Shown here in pieces: positions 26,046 to 33,711 of a stretch of DNA of 64,000 nucleotides. The translations under genes were made by a program, and so were the position numbers. The notes under the pieces were generated by a model. That model had not been told where the DNA came from, searched no databases, and saw only the letters and a list, made by a program, of their open reading frames with translations. Location of the stretch: the NCBI GenBank assembly GCA_016871315.1, contig VFZE01000002.1, positions 124,001 to 188,000 on the forward strand, read 5' to 3'. Each line of letters begins with the position of its first letter. Position 1 is the stretch's first letter. The DNA comes from Acidimicrobiia bacterium (GTDB lineage: Bacteria > Acidobacteriota > Terriglobia > Bryobacterales > Bryobacteraceae).

Positions 26046-26975
26046 ATGACGCGACGCGGCTGGATAGCCGGAGTAGGAACCGTTGCCGCCGGCGGGCTGG
26101 GCGTCGCCGCTTACCGAGTGTCCCCATCCTTCTGGCGACAATACGCACGGGAATGGAACCGTCCGATCGGCGAGGCGCCGCATGCGCCCAACCCGGCGAA
26201 GTGGCCGGATCGGGGTTTGCATGCGGCGTGGCTGGGCCACAGCACGGTGCTCCTCAAGATCGACGGCTTTACGATCCTCACCGATCCTGTCTTTAGCGAC
26301 CGTGCCGGGTTGAATGTTGGGCCCGTGACGCTGGGGGTGAAGCGGCTGATCGCGCCGGCGCTGGAGATGGAAGCGCTGCCGAAACTGGATCTGATCCTTG
26401 TTTCGCATGCGCACATGGATCATTTCGACGTGCCGACGCTGAATGAACTGGAGGACAAGCGCGTGGACCTGGTGACGGCGCATGAGACCAGCGACCTGCT
26501 GCGTGCCGGGCGTTACCGCTCCACGCGCGAGCTGCGCTGGGGCCAGCAGGCGCAGTTTAACGGCGTCAGTGTGCAGGCGATCGAGGTGAACCACTGGGGA
26601 GCGCGCATGCGGACCGATACTTATCGCGGTTATAACGGCTACACGATCACGGCGGGGAATTATCGGGTGCTGTTTGCCGGGGACACCGCCAATACCGAGG
26701 CGTTTCAGCAGATTCACACGGCGCGCGGCTATGATCTGGCGATTATGCCGATCGGCGCCTATAACCCGTGGATCCGTTACCACTGCACGCCGGAGCAGGC
26801 CTGGAGGATGGGCAACGAAGCGGGCGCGCAGTTCTTCATGCCGGTGCATCATCAGACGTTCAGCCTGTCGCGGGAACAGAAGCTGGAGCCGATTGAGCGA
26901 TTTCATGCGGCGGCGGGGCCGGCGGTTTCGCGTGTCGCCACCCATTCCATCGGGCAGGAGTTTCATTTAAGCTGA
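26046..26975 (+). CDS. Metallo-beta-lactamase-fold hydrolase (UlaG/NAPE-PLD-like)
   Basis: A 309-residue metal-dependent hydrolase with an N-terminal leader (MTRRGWIAGVGTVAAGGLGVAAY) containing an RR motif, so probably Tat-exported or membrane-anchored. Metal-binding residues: SHAHMDHFD (HxHxDH) near residues 119-125, a further Asp in FAGDTANTE, and His in MPVHHQTF near 265. The family acts on phosphodiesters, lactones or N-acyl-phosphatidylethanolamine-like lipids. The upstream GTG 26028 is in frame but lies before the -10-like box, so ATG 26046 is preferred. Confidence 0.88.
   Translation: MTRRGWIAGVGTVAAGGLGVAAYRVSPSFWRQYAREWNRPIGEAPHAPNPAKWPDRGLHAAWLGHSTVLLKIDGFTILTDPVFSDRAGLNVGPVTLGVKRLIAPALEMEALPKLDLILVSHAHMDHFDVPTLNELEDKRVDLVTAHETSDLLRAGRYRSTRELRWGQQAQFNGVSVQAIEVNHWGARMRTDTYRGYNGYTITAGNYRVLFAGDTANTEAFQQIHTARGYDLAIMPIGAYNPWIRYHCTPEQAWRMGNEAGAQFFMPVHHQTFSLSREQKLEPIERFHAAAGPAVSRVATHSIGQEFHLS
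26968..26973 (+). promoter_or_regulatory. TAAGCT -10-like box seven bases before ATG 26981
   Basis: TAAGCT overlaps the stop codon of the preceding gene and ends seven bases before the M23 peptidase ATG. The spacing matches the leaderless pattern seen elsewhere in the window. Read-through from upstream is also likely. Confidence 0.3.
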
Positions 26976-26980
26976 GACGC

Positions 26981-28399
26981 ATGGTGCGTCTCTGGCTGAT
27001 CAGTCTGTCCGTCGCGGCGTTTGCCGCGACTCCACTTCACACCACGGTTGATCTGAATATCGGCGAGGAGCAGGAGGTGAAGCTCACGGACGGGAGCACG
27101 GCGACGGTAAAGCTGCACTACACCAACACGGTGAAGGATTCGACGCAGCAGGCGGTAAGGGCGGCGTATGCGGGTGTCGAGGTGAACGGGCTGCTGCTGA
27201 AGCTTGGGTGCGGGAACTACGAGTTGCCGCTGATGGCGGCGGGTGTGCAGATCGACTGCACGGTGTCGAGAGCTTACTACGAAAACTCGAATACCGATCA
27301 TTGGGGGCTGGAGAAGGATGCGCGTGTGCGAGTGTGGCCGTTCAGTTCGCGATGGCTTGCGGCTGGAGCGATGATTTATCCGGTGCGGGCGCGCTGGAAC
27401 GCTTCGATGACGCAGATGTCTAACGAGCCGACGTATGTGGATCGGGGCGAGCGCGTGACGCGCAAGAAGATCTACTATCACAGCGGACTGGACATCGGCG
27501 GGGCGGAAGGACTGACGGAGGTGATCTCGGCTACCGATGCGCAGGTGGTCAGCTTGGGTAACGAGGTGCTGGCGGGTCATGAAAAGGAGACGCCGGTGGC
27601 CAAGCGCTATGACGTGATCTACCTGCTGGATGATCGCGGCTGGTATTACCGCTACTCGCACCTGCACTCGTTCGATGCTGAGATCAAGTTGGGGGCGAGG
27701 ATCAAGCAGGGTACGAGGTTGGGGCTGCTGGGGAAGGAGGGCGGGAGTGGAGGTTGGTCGCACCTGCATTTCGAGATCAAGGCCCGGCAGCCGTCAGGGA
27801 AGTGGGGGACCGAGGAGGGCTACGCGTTTCTGTGGGAGGCATATCAGCGGCAGTTTTCTCCGGAGGTGATCGCGGTGGCGCGGCCGCACCGTGTGGCGGC
27901 GCTGGGCGAAAAGATCACGCTGGACGCGCGGAAGTCATATAGTCCGTCGGGGCGGATCTCTTCTTATGAGTGGAGCTTTTCCGGCGGCGGCAAATCGAGC
28001 GAGCCGGTGGTGGAGCGCAGCTACGAGAAGCCGGGGACCTACAGTGAAGTCCTGAAGGTGACCAGCCGGACTGGGGCGGTTGCCTATGATTTCGCGGTGA
28101 TCAATATCATCACCGCGGCCGAAACTCCGGCGATTCACGCGTCTTTCCATCCGAGCACGGGGATCCGCGCCGGAGATCAGGTGACGTTCAAGGTCCGGAC
28201 TTTTGGCACCACGGAGGGCGAGGAGGCGTGGGAGTTTGGAGACGGGAGCAAGGCAGCAACGCGATCGGACGGGAACGTGAAAATGCACGATCCGAATGGC
28301 TATGCGATGACGCGGCACACCTATGCGAAGCCCGGAGATTACGTTGTCTCGGTCCGGCGGGGAGATGCGGAGGCGCATTTGTGGGTAAGGGTGGAGTGA
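26981..28399 (+). CDS. Secreted M23 peptidase with PKD domains
   Basis: A 472-residue exported protein with signal peptide LWLISLSVAAFAA. The M23 (LytM-type) zinc site is visible as HSGLDIGG near residue 167 (HxxxD) and SHLHFEIK near 258 (HxH), predicting cell-wall or peptide endopeptidase activity. Two PKD-like beta-sandwich modules follow: about residues 290-380 (SPSGRISSYEWSFSGGG) and about 385-470 (AWEFGDGS). PKD modules usually aid protein or polysaccharide binding. It follows the MBL gene by five bases. Confidence 0.9.
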   Translation: MVRLWLISLSVAAFAATPLHTTVDLNIGEEQEVKLTDGSTATVKLHYTNTVKDSTQQAVRAAYAGVEVNGLLLKLGCGNYELPLMAAGVQIDCTVSRAYYENSNTDHWGLEKDARVRVWPFSSRWLAAGAMIYPVRARWNASMTQMSNEPTYVDRGERVTRKKIYYHSGLDIGGAEGLTEVISATDAQVVSLGNEVLAGHEKETPVAKRYDVIYLLDDRGWYYRYSHLHSFDAEIKLGARIKQGTRLGLLGKEGGSGGWSHLHFEIKARQPSGKWGTEEGYAFLWEAYQRQFSPEVIAVARPHRVAALGEKITLDARKSYSPSGRISSYEWSFSGGGKSSEPVVERSYEKPGTYSEVLKVTSRTGAVAYDFAVINIITAAETPAIHASFHPSTGIRAGDQVTFKVRTFGTTEGEEAWEFGDGSKAATRSDGNVKMHDPNGYAMTRHTYAKPGDYVVSVRRGDAEAHLWVRVE

Positions 28400-28416
28400 A
28401 ACCGGCGGCCGCCGGC

Positions 28417-28446
28417 TTGCGTCCAAGAGTTTGCCCGAACTATGCT
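28417..28446 (+). promoter_or_regulatory. Sigma-70-like promoter for the gene at 28466
   Basis: TTGCGT at 28417-28422 and TATGCT at 28441-28446 are spaced by 18 bases. The ATG at 28466 follows with AAAGGGG as its ribosome-binding site. Confidence 0.5.
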
Positions 28447-28465
28447 CAATGCGAAAGGGGATTCG

Positions 28466-29188
28466 ATGGCCTATAAACTCGTGTTTGCCGTGATGGCCGC
28501 CGGGCTGGCGGGATTTGGCCAGCAGCGGGGAGTAGGTCATGCCCCTGCGCCTCCGCCCGTTCGCGGGATCGGTATTGGTTCTGTCGGGCACGGGTTCGGC
28601 AATGTGGTGTTCCCGGGGACGGGGATTCCGCGGACGGGGCCGTCGTTCCCGCAGCAGTTGGGAGCAACGGTGCGCGGCGGATTCATCCCTGGCTATCACG
28701 GGGTGAATCGAGGTGGAGCGATTCCTGTGGCAGTGCCGGTTTTCGTTGGTGGATATGGTTACGCTGCCCCGGCTCCGCCGCCTCCGCAGAACATCACGAT
28801 CTTCAATCAGCCGCCGATGGTGCCATCGGTGATCATCAATCAGAACTATGTGCCGGACCGGGCGAATCCGGTGATGCGCGACTACACGAAAGCGGATCTT
28901 CCGGAGGCTGCTGAACCCTCGATGCGTGTCTACCAAGCGCCGATTCCCTCCTTCCCTGATCCGCCGAAGAAGGCCGCCGCGTCAGATAAGCCGACGATTT
29001 ACCTGATCGCGTTCCAGGACGGGACGATTTATCCGGCGCTTGCGTTCTGGGTGGAGGGCGAGACGCTGCACTACATCACGACGAAGCATAGCCACAACAA
29101 GGCATCCATCGATCTCGCCGATATCGCGCTGAGCCGGCAGTTGAACCAGGAACGCGGCGTCGAGTTCAATCTGAAGGGCGTCGAGTAA
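28466..29188 (+). CDS. Secreted Gly/Pro-rich hypothetical protein
   Basis: A 240-residue protein with signal peptide MAYKLVFAVMAAGLAGFG. Residues about 20-130 are low-complexity Gly, Pro and Val sequence. A compact C-terminal domain (about 170-235) contains IYLIAFQDGTIYPALAFWVEGETLHYIT, a pattern seen in many acidobacterial secreted proteins of unknown role. ATG 28466 was chosen over ATG 28442 because AAAGGGG lies five bases before it and the upstream ATG overlaps the -10 box. It has its own promoter and is probably monocistronic. Confidence 0.75.
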   Translation: MAYKLVFAVMAAGLAGFGQQRGVGHAPAPPPVRGIGIGSVGHGFGNVVFPGTGIPRTGPSFPQQLGATVRGGFIPGYHGVNRGGAIPVAVPVFVGGYGYAAPAPPPPQNITIFNQPPMVPSVIINQNYVPDRANPVMRDYTKADLPEAAEPSMRVYQAPIPSFPDPPKKAAASDKPTIYLIAFQDGTIYPALAFWVEGETLHYITTKHSHNKASIDLADIALSRQLNQERGVEFNLKGVE

Positions 29189-29214
29189 CGCCTCCCGATT
29201 CCGCCGCGATGCGT

Positions 29215-29220
29215 TATGCT
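29215..29220 (+). promoter_or_regulatory. TATGCT -10-like box nine bases before ATG 29230
   Basis: TATGCT ends nine bases upstream of the chosen start of the DUF3604 protein, leaving almost no leader. The -35 region is not recognisable. Confidence 0.35.
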
Positions 29221-29229
29221 GGCGGGATC

Positions 29230-32022
29230 ATGAAAGCGAAGAGCGCGAAATTCCTCATTCCACTTCTTGGACTGTGCCTTGCGGCGCTCACGCTGCGCAC
29301 CACGTTGTCACAGCAGCCGGCGCCAATGGCGGAGCAGGCGGTTTATCTGTTGCAGTTCGGACTGACTGCGACGTCGGTGGAGCGCTGGGACGGTTCCTTG
29401 AAACTCTCCGCAGGCAGGCTGGTGAACGTGGAAGGGCGTCACTTCAGCGACACGGATGCAGTGTCGGCCGATGGTTCCTGGAAATGCACGACGCGGCGGG
29501 ATGAAGTGGCGCCGTACGCCGATATTCATTACACCGAAATGAGGCCGGGTTCGCGGCCGGAAGTGTTTCATCTGCCGGTGGGCGTCTATTTCCGCGTGGA
29601 ACGGCAGGCAGGCGCGCGCGCAGCGGTGCAGACGGCGAAGGGGAGCTTCGAGGTTTCCCTTGATGAAGTCACTGCGCAGCCGAAGATGTTTCTGAACGGA
29701 GCGGTCTCGTTGCAGCGCGTGGCAGCGCCGGATCAGCTGTCCGCGGGCGAGTTTGAAGATGATGAGCCTTCCGTGGCGGCATTGCCCGGTGGCGAGCTTG
29801 CCGTGGCGTGGGTGGCTTACCGGGAGCAGGCTGACCGGGTTCTGCTGCGCCAACGCGTGAAGGGAGTCTGGTCGAAGCCAGAGGAGATAACGCTGAAGCC
29901 CGGCGATATCTTCCGCACGTCGGTGGCGGCGACGGCCGGCGGCGCGCTGTGGGTGTTCTGGAGCGAGCGATCTGGAGAGACGTGGCATCTGTGGGGCCGG
30001 AAGAAGGAGGGCGGGTCATGGTCGGCTCCGGAACAGTTGACAAGCAGTGGCTCCTCTACCTTCCATCGCGCGGCGGCTGCCGGCGATGCGGTGCATGTTG
30101 TCTGGCAGAGTTTCCGCAACGGGCAGGGCGACATTTATCTGAAGAGTCACACTTCGGGGCGATGGTCGAGCGAGGTGAAGCTGAGCGAAACGGCGGCGAA
30201 CGATTGGGAGCCGGCGGTGGCGGCAGCGGCGGATGGAACGACGCACGTGGCTTGGGACAGCTACGAGAAGGGCAATTACGACGTTCACTACCGGTCGCAC
30301 AAGGCGGGTGTCAGCTCGGCGCTACGCCGGATCACTTCTTCCCCTCTGTTTCAGGCGCATGCCTCCGTTGCGGTGGATTCGCAGAACCGACCGTGGATTG
30401 CATGGAATGAATCGGGCGTGAACTGGGGCAAGGATCAGGGCTTTCTGATTCCGACACCGCTGGCCACGCCGTTGCACCAGCAGCGCTGGGTGAAGGTCGC
30501 AGTGTTCGACGGCGCTGGATTTCAGACAGTGAAGCAGGCGCCGCCGGACATGGAGATGAACGCCGAGCATCCGCAGATGAGTTTCACGCGGCAAGGCGCG
30601 CTGGCGCTATTGTTCCGGCACTGGACGCGGCGCGCTTCACGCAGCATCGGCAGCCCGCTGGTTTGGGAGACGTATCTTGCGCACTATGATGGGGAGTCGT
30701 GGACGGCGCCGCGGCCGCTGCCGTCAACGGGCGGCTGGATCGAGAAGTATCCGCTGATGGCGCGCGATGCGGAGGGAGAACTGTGGGCGGCCTGGGCGGC
30801 GGATAATCGGCCGTTTGCGACGATGGTTCCGGGCAACTCCAACGTCTTTGCGGCGAAGTTGACCGAGGGGCCGCAGGGTAAGATTTCCTCGGCTTCGATG
30901 GTTGCCTATGCCGAGCCGTTCCTGGAAGAGATTCCCGTGCACAACAATGAGACAGGCGATGTGGCGGCGATACGCAACTTCACGATCGCGTCGGGCGGAA
31001 AGACGTATCGCGTGATGCGCGGCGATATGCACCGGCACACGGATCTGTCGACCGATTTCAAATACGACGGGTCATTGTTTGAGGTGTACCGGTATGCGCT
31101 GGATGCGGCGGGGTTCGACTACATTGTGCCGACCGATCACCAGGTGGGCTTCGATCAGGAGTTCAGCTGGTGGCAGCATCAGAAATACGTGGATCTGTTC
31201 CTGATGCCGGGGCGGTTTGTGCCGCTGTTCGGCTATGAGCGCAGCCTGCGCTACCCGAACGGGCATCGCAATATCGTGTGGAGTTACCGCGGCGTGCGGA
31301 CTTTGCCGATCCCCCAGGATGAGGCTTCCGGCAAGGTGGGCGCGGCGAAACTGTATGAATACCTGCGCGCCAGCAAGGGGATCTCGATGCCGCACACCTC
31401 GGCCACCGCGCAGGGCACCGACTGGCGGGACAATGATCCGGAAGTGGAGCCACTGATGGAGATCTTCCAGGGCTACCGCGCCAGCTATGAATATGAAGGC
31501 GCGCCGAAGGCGGCGACGACGCTGAACCAGCATGCACAGAAGAGCGGATGGCAGCCGGAAGGCTTCTGGTGGAACGCGCTGGAGAAGGGTTTCAAGCTGG
31601 GCGTGCAGGCGTCAAGCGATCACTGGTCGACGCACATCTCCTATGCGTGCATTGTAACGGAGGCGCCGACGCGGGAGGCGATGATGGACGCGCTGCGGAG
31701 GCGGCACGCCTATGCGGCAACGGACAATATCGCGGTGGATTTCCGGGCGCGAGATGGGAACAAGGAGTACATCATGGGCGATGTGTTTCGAGCTTCCGCT
31801 TCGCCGAAACTTTCCTTGAAGGTGCGCGGGACCGGGGTGATCAAACAGATTGATCTGATTTCGAACAAGCGGTTTCTGTATACGACGCGGCCTGGCACGG
31901 CGACGGCGAATTGGGAGTTTACCGAGCAGAATCCGCGGGCGGGCGAGAGCTGGTACTACGTACGGGTGATGCAGGAGGACGGGCAGATGGCGTGGAGCAG
32001 TCCGATTTGGATCACGCGATAG
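29230..32022 (+). CDS. Secreted beta-propeller protein fused to a DUF3604/PHP metallohydrolase domain
   Basis: A 930-residue exported protein with signal region FLIPLLGLCLAALTLRTTLS. Residues about 165-560 hold sialidase-like propeller repeats (AVAWVAYREQ, HVVWQSFRNGQGDIYLKS, HVAWDSYEKGNYDVHYRS). From about residue 597 a PHP-like metallohydrolase begins with GDMHRHTD (His601 and His603 as metal ligands), then VPTDHQ, MPHTSAT and ASSDHWSTH, the ligand pattern of DUF3604. It probably hydrolyses a phosphoester or related bond outside the cytoplasm. ATG 29230 gives the signal peptide; the in-frame ATG 21 bases upstream lies before the -10-like box. Confidence 0.87.
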   Translation: MKAKSAKFLIPLLGLCLAALTLRTTLSQQPAPMAEQAVYLLQFGLTATSVERWDGSLKLSAGRLVNVEGRHFSDTDAVSADGSWKCTTRRDEVAPYADIHYTEMRPGSRPEVFHLPVGVYFRVERQAGARAAVQTAKGSFEVSLDEVTAQPKMFLNGAVSLQRVAAPDQLSAGEFEDDEPSVAALPGGELAVAWVAYREQADRVLLRQRVKGVWSKPEEITLKPGDIFRTSVAATAGGALWVFWSERSGETWHLWGRKKEGGSWSAPEQLTSSGSSTFHRAAAAGDAVHVVWQSFRNGQGDIYLKSHTSGRWSSEVKLSETAANDWEPAVAAAADGTTHVAWDSYEKGNYDVHYRSHKAGVSSALRRITSSPLFQAHASVAVDSQNRPWIAWNESGVNWGKDQGFLIPTPLATPLHQQRWVKVAVFDGAGFQTVKQAPPDMEMNAEHPQMSFTRQGALALLFRHWTRRASRSIGSPLVWETYLAHYDGESWTAPRPLPSTGGWIEKYPLMARDAEGELWAAWAADNRPFATMVPGNSNVFAAKLTEGPQGKISSASMVAYAEPFLEEIPVHNNETGDVAAIRNFTIASGGKTYRVMRGDMHRHTDLSTDFKYDGSLFEVYRYALDAAGFDYIVPTDHQVGFDQEFSWWQHQKYVDLFLMPGRFVPLFGYERSLRYPNGHRNIVWSYRGVRTLPIPQDEASGKVGAAKLYEYLRASKGISMPHTSATAQGTDWRDNDPEVEPLMEIFQGYRASYEYEGAPKAATTLNQHAQKSGWQPEGFWWNALEKGFKLGVQASSDHWSTHISYACIVTEAPTREAMMDALRRRHAYAATDNIAVDFRARDGNKEYIMGDVFRASASPKLSLKVRGTGVIKQIDLISNKRFLYTTRPGTATANWEFTEQNPRAGESWYYVRVMQEDGQMAWSSPIWITR

Positions 32023-32025
32023 TGG

Positions 32026-32874
32026 TCAAAGTTCCAGTCCGAGACGTTGCACCATGTAGTCCCTGTTCGCCTCAAGCACGCCGCCCTCGGCATTGACCGA
32101 CCCGGTGAAGCTAGTTTCTCGCAGATACGCGATTAACGCGGCAAGTTTGATTACTCCTTGGCCAAGCGGCACAAACGCGCCCCGGCCTTGCGCCATCGGA
32201 TCGAAATCGCGCAGATGAATCGCAATGATGCGCGAACGGTACTTTTTGACGGCCGCCAGCTGGTCCAGCCCGCCTGCCTGAAAATGGCCGACATCGGCGA
32301 CCAGTCCGAAGAATCGCGGATCGCTGGACTCCATCACGGGCTCCAGCATCCCCGCCACGACATCCTCGCGCTCGGCGTGAAATCCCATCCCCAGACCAGT
32401 CTCTCCAAGCACGCGGCGACCGACCTCATTCACATTTGCCGCGAAGTTCCTGTAATCCTCCGCGACCGGCTTTCTCGAAAGAGGAGTCCACAATTGCGTG
32501 ATGTATCGGGCGCCTAGCGGCTGAGCAAACCTGGCGATGCGCAGGTGCAATTCGATGAGTTCCTGCCGGCGCGTGGCATCGCCCATCATCGAATACTGCG
32601 CGTACCCGGCGAGTTTCAAATTACGCCGGTCAAACTCATCCTTGATTTCCGCCTCCCGTCCGGCATACAGGTCCGCCAAGCGAATTCCGCCGCCGCTCGA
32701 TTCTAGATACCGAATTCCCAGCCGGGCCAATTCCTCGGTTAATCGCCGCAATCCTTCCTCATCCTGAACCCCGGCGCTGACGCCGGCAAGAAAAGTTTGA
32801 GCCGCGGCTCCTTGACGGAGGCCGGCTATGGGCCCGGCCAATCCGAAACGTATCCAGTCACGCCTGTTCCACAT
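32026..32874 (-). CDS. Tat-exported sugar isomerase/epimerase-like TIM barrel
   Basis: A 282-residue xylose-isomerase-like TIM-barrel protein, paralogous in fold to the one at 19295 but divergent. The leader MWNRRDWIRFGLAGPIAG has an RR motif. Barrel features include GIRYLESS, FGLVADVGHFQ (Asp/His ligands), IIAIHLRDFD and SVNAEGG. ATG 32874 was chosen because it starts the Tat-like leader; the in-frame ATG 48 bases upstream adds a non-signal stretch. Two perfect palindromes lie just upstream, at 32905 and 32936. It converges on the DUF3604 gene with a three-base gap. Confidence 0.82.
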   Translation of the reverse strand: MWNRRDWIRFGLAGPIAGLRQGAAAQTFLAGVSAGVQDEEGLRRLTEELARLGIRYLESSGGGIRLADLYAGREAEIKDEFDRRNLKLAGYAQYSMMGDATRRQELIELHLRIARFAQPLGARYITQLWTPLSRKPVAEDYRNFAANVNEVGRRVLGETGLGMGFHAEREDVVAGMLEPVMESSDPRFFGLVADVGHFQAGGLDQLAAVKKYRSRIIAIHLRDFDPMAQGRGAFVPLGQGVIKLAALIAYLRETSFTGSVNAEGGVLEANRDYMVQRLGLEL

Positions 32875-32904
32875 CGGCACTCCATTGTGTCTCAGTCCGA
32901 GCCG

Positions 32905-32951
32905 GCTCTTCAAGAAGAGCATGGCAAGGCCTGGGGGAAACTTCAGTTTCC
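32905..32951. promoter_or_regulatory. Two perfect 7-2-7 palindromes upstream of the TIM-barrel gene
   Basis: GCTCTTC-AA-GAAGAGC spans 32905-32920 and GGAAACT-TC-AGTTTCC spans 32936-32951. Their centres are 31 bases apart, three helical turns. Both lie in the 260-base non-coding interval 32875-33133, in which nothing else was recognised. They could be dimeric repressor operators or hairpins in the leader. Confidence 0.45.
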
Positions 32952-33133
32952 GCGAGGCTTCAATCTCGCATTCTAGAGAACACCCGCAAACCCGGGCGAG
33001 GCCGGTTTTCTTGATGCAAGCATGAAACCTCTAACCGAGCCACGACCAAACGGTTTCTCGGGATCCTCTCGTCCTCAAAACTGGAACCGCGTCACCGCTC
33101 GCCACTGAGGTTTAGCGACGCATGAGGGCGGTA

Positions 33134-33480
33134 TCAACGAGGGCGGTCCAAATCAAATGAGCTGTAGGAGTACTCGAAGTCGATGGCTCCGGGAATGGAA
33201 ATGCGGGTGAGTTGGTGGAGAGAGTTGAAGGTGCGGGTTTCGACACCGGCGGGGGTGGTGAGCTGTGTCATCTGTCCGGCGGCGTTGTAGGAGATGGCGG
33301 AGACCCAGGCGGTTTGGGTGGCCTGGTGCGTCATGCCGGAAGGGCGGTGCATCGCGTCGTAGGAATAAGTGAAGGTTTGGCCGGGGAGCGGGTTGTAGGC
33401 AGAGTCGTGACTGGCGGGATAGGTCATCGCGGTGCGCGCCCCTTCATTCAATGTCGTACTACTGACTCCATCTTCGATGG
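33134..33480 (-). pseudogene. RHS/YD-repeat protein fragment
   Basis: About 110 codons on the minus strand read as RHS core repeats: FTYSYDAMHRPSGMT, ISYNAAGQMTQLTTPAG, RTFNSLHQLTRI and FEYSYSS, with the repeating Tyr-Asp spacing of YD repeats. A complete RHS protein exceeds a thousand residues. Here the frame ends at a stop just after the FEYSYSS repeat and begins near a junction with a TIR fragment on the other strand. There is no signal peptide, C-terminal toxin domain or ribosome-binding site. It is a relic of a polymorphic-toxin/RHS locus. Confidence 0.8.
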
Positions 33481-33711
33481 GTAGTCAGTGGGTCCTATGG
33501 GAGATCGGCGCCACTTGGGCCCTTGGAAAACCTGTGATCCCGATAGTCACGAGACCTGAGGTTCTGGATTCTCTCCCCGTTTCACTGAAAGCTGTCCAAA
33601 CTCTCGTCATCCACCCGGAAGAACTTGGATCAGATGCAGGGACGCCAGAGAATCGCCGAAGAAATCGACAACGCGATCTCTCGATTGCACGCTCACTCCG
33701 CGGGCCTAAGC
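33456..33711 (+). pseudogene. TIR-domain 3' remnant with a frameshift
   Basis: From 33456 the frame reads VVLLTPSSMGSQWVLWEIG then ALGKPVIPIV, the second half of a bacterial TIR domain (the S-x-W-x-x-x-E alpha-C block with its Glu). The fold continues to LVIHPEELG. Near 33628 the plausible continuation (MQGRQRIAEEIDNAISRL, a C-terminal helix) moves to the +1 frame, indicating an indel. The first half with the phosphate-binding loop is missing. The fragment abuts an RHS relic on its left and the intact S9 peptidase gene on its right. Not functional as it stands. Confidence 0.65.

Noticed and set aside
25353-26966. 537-codon minus-strand frame
   Set aside because: Arg/His-rich shadow of the SBBP and metallo-beta-lactamase genes.
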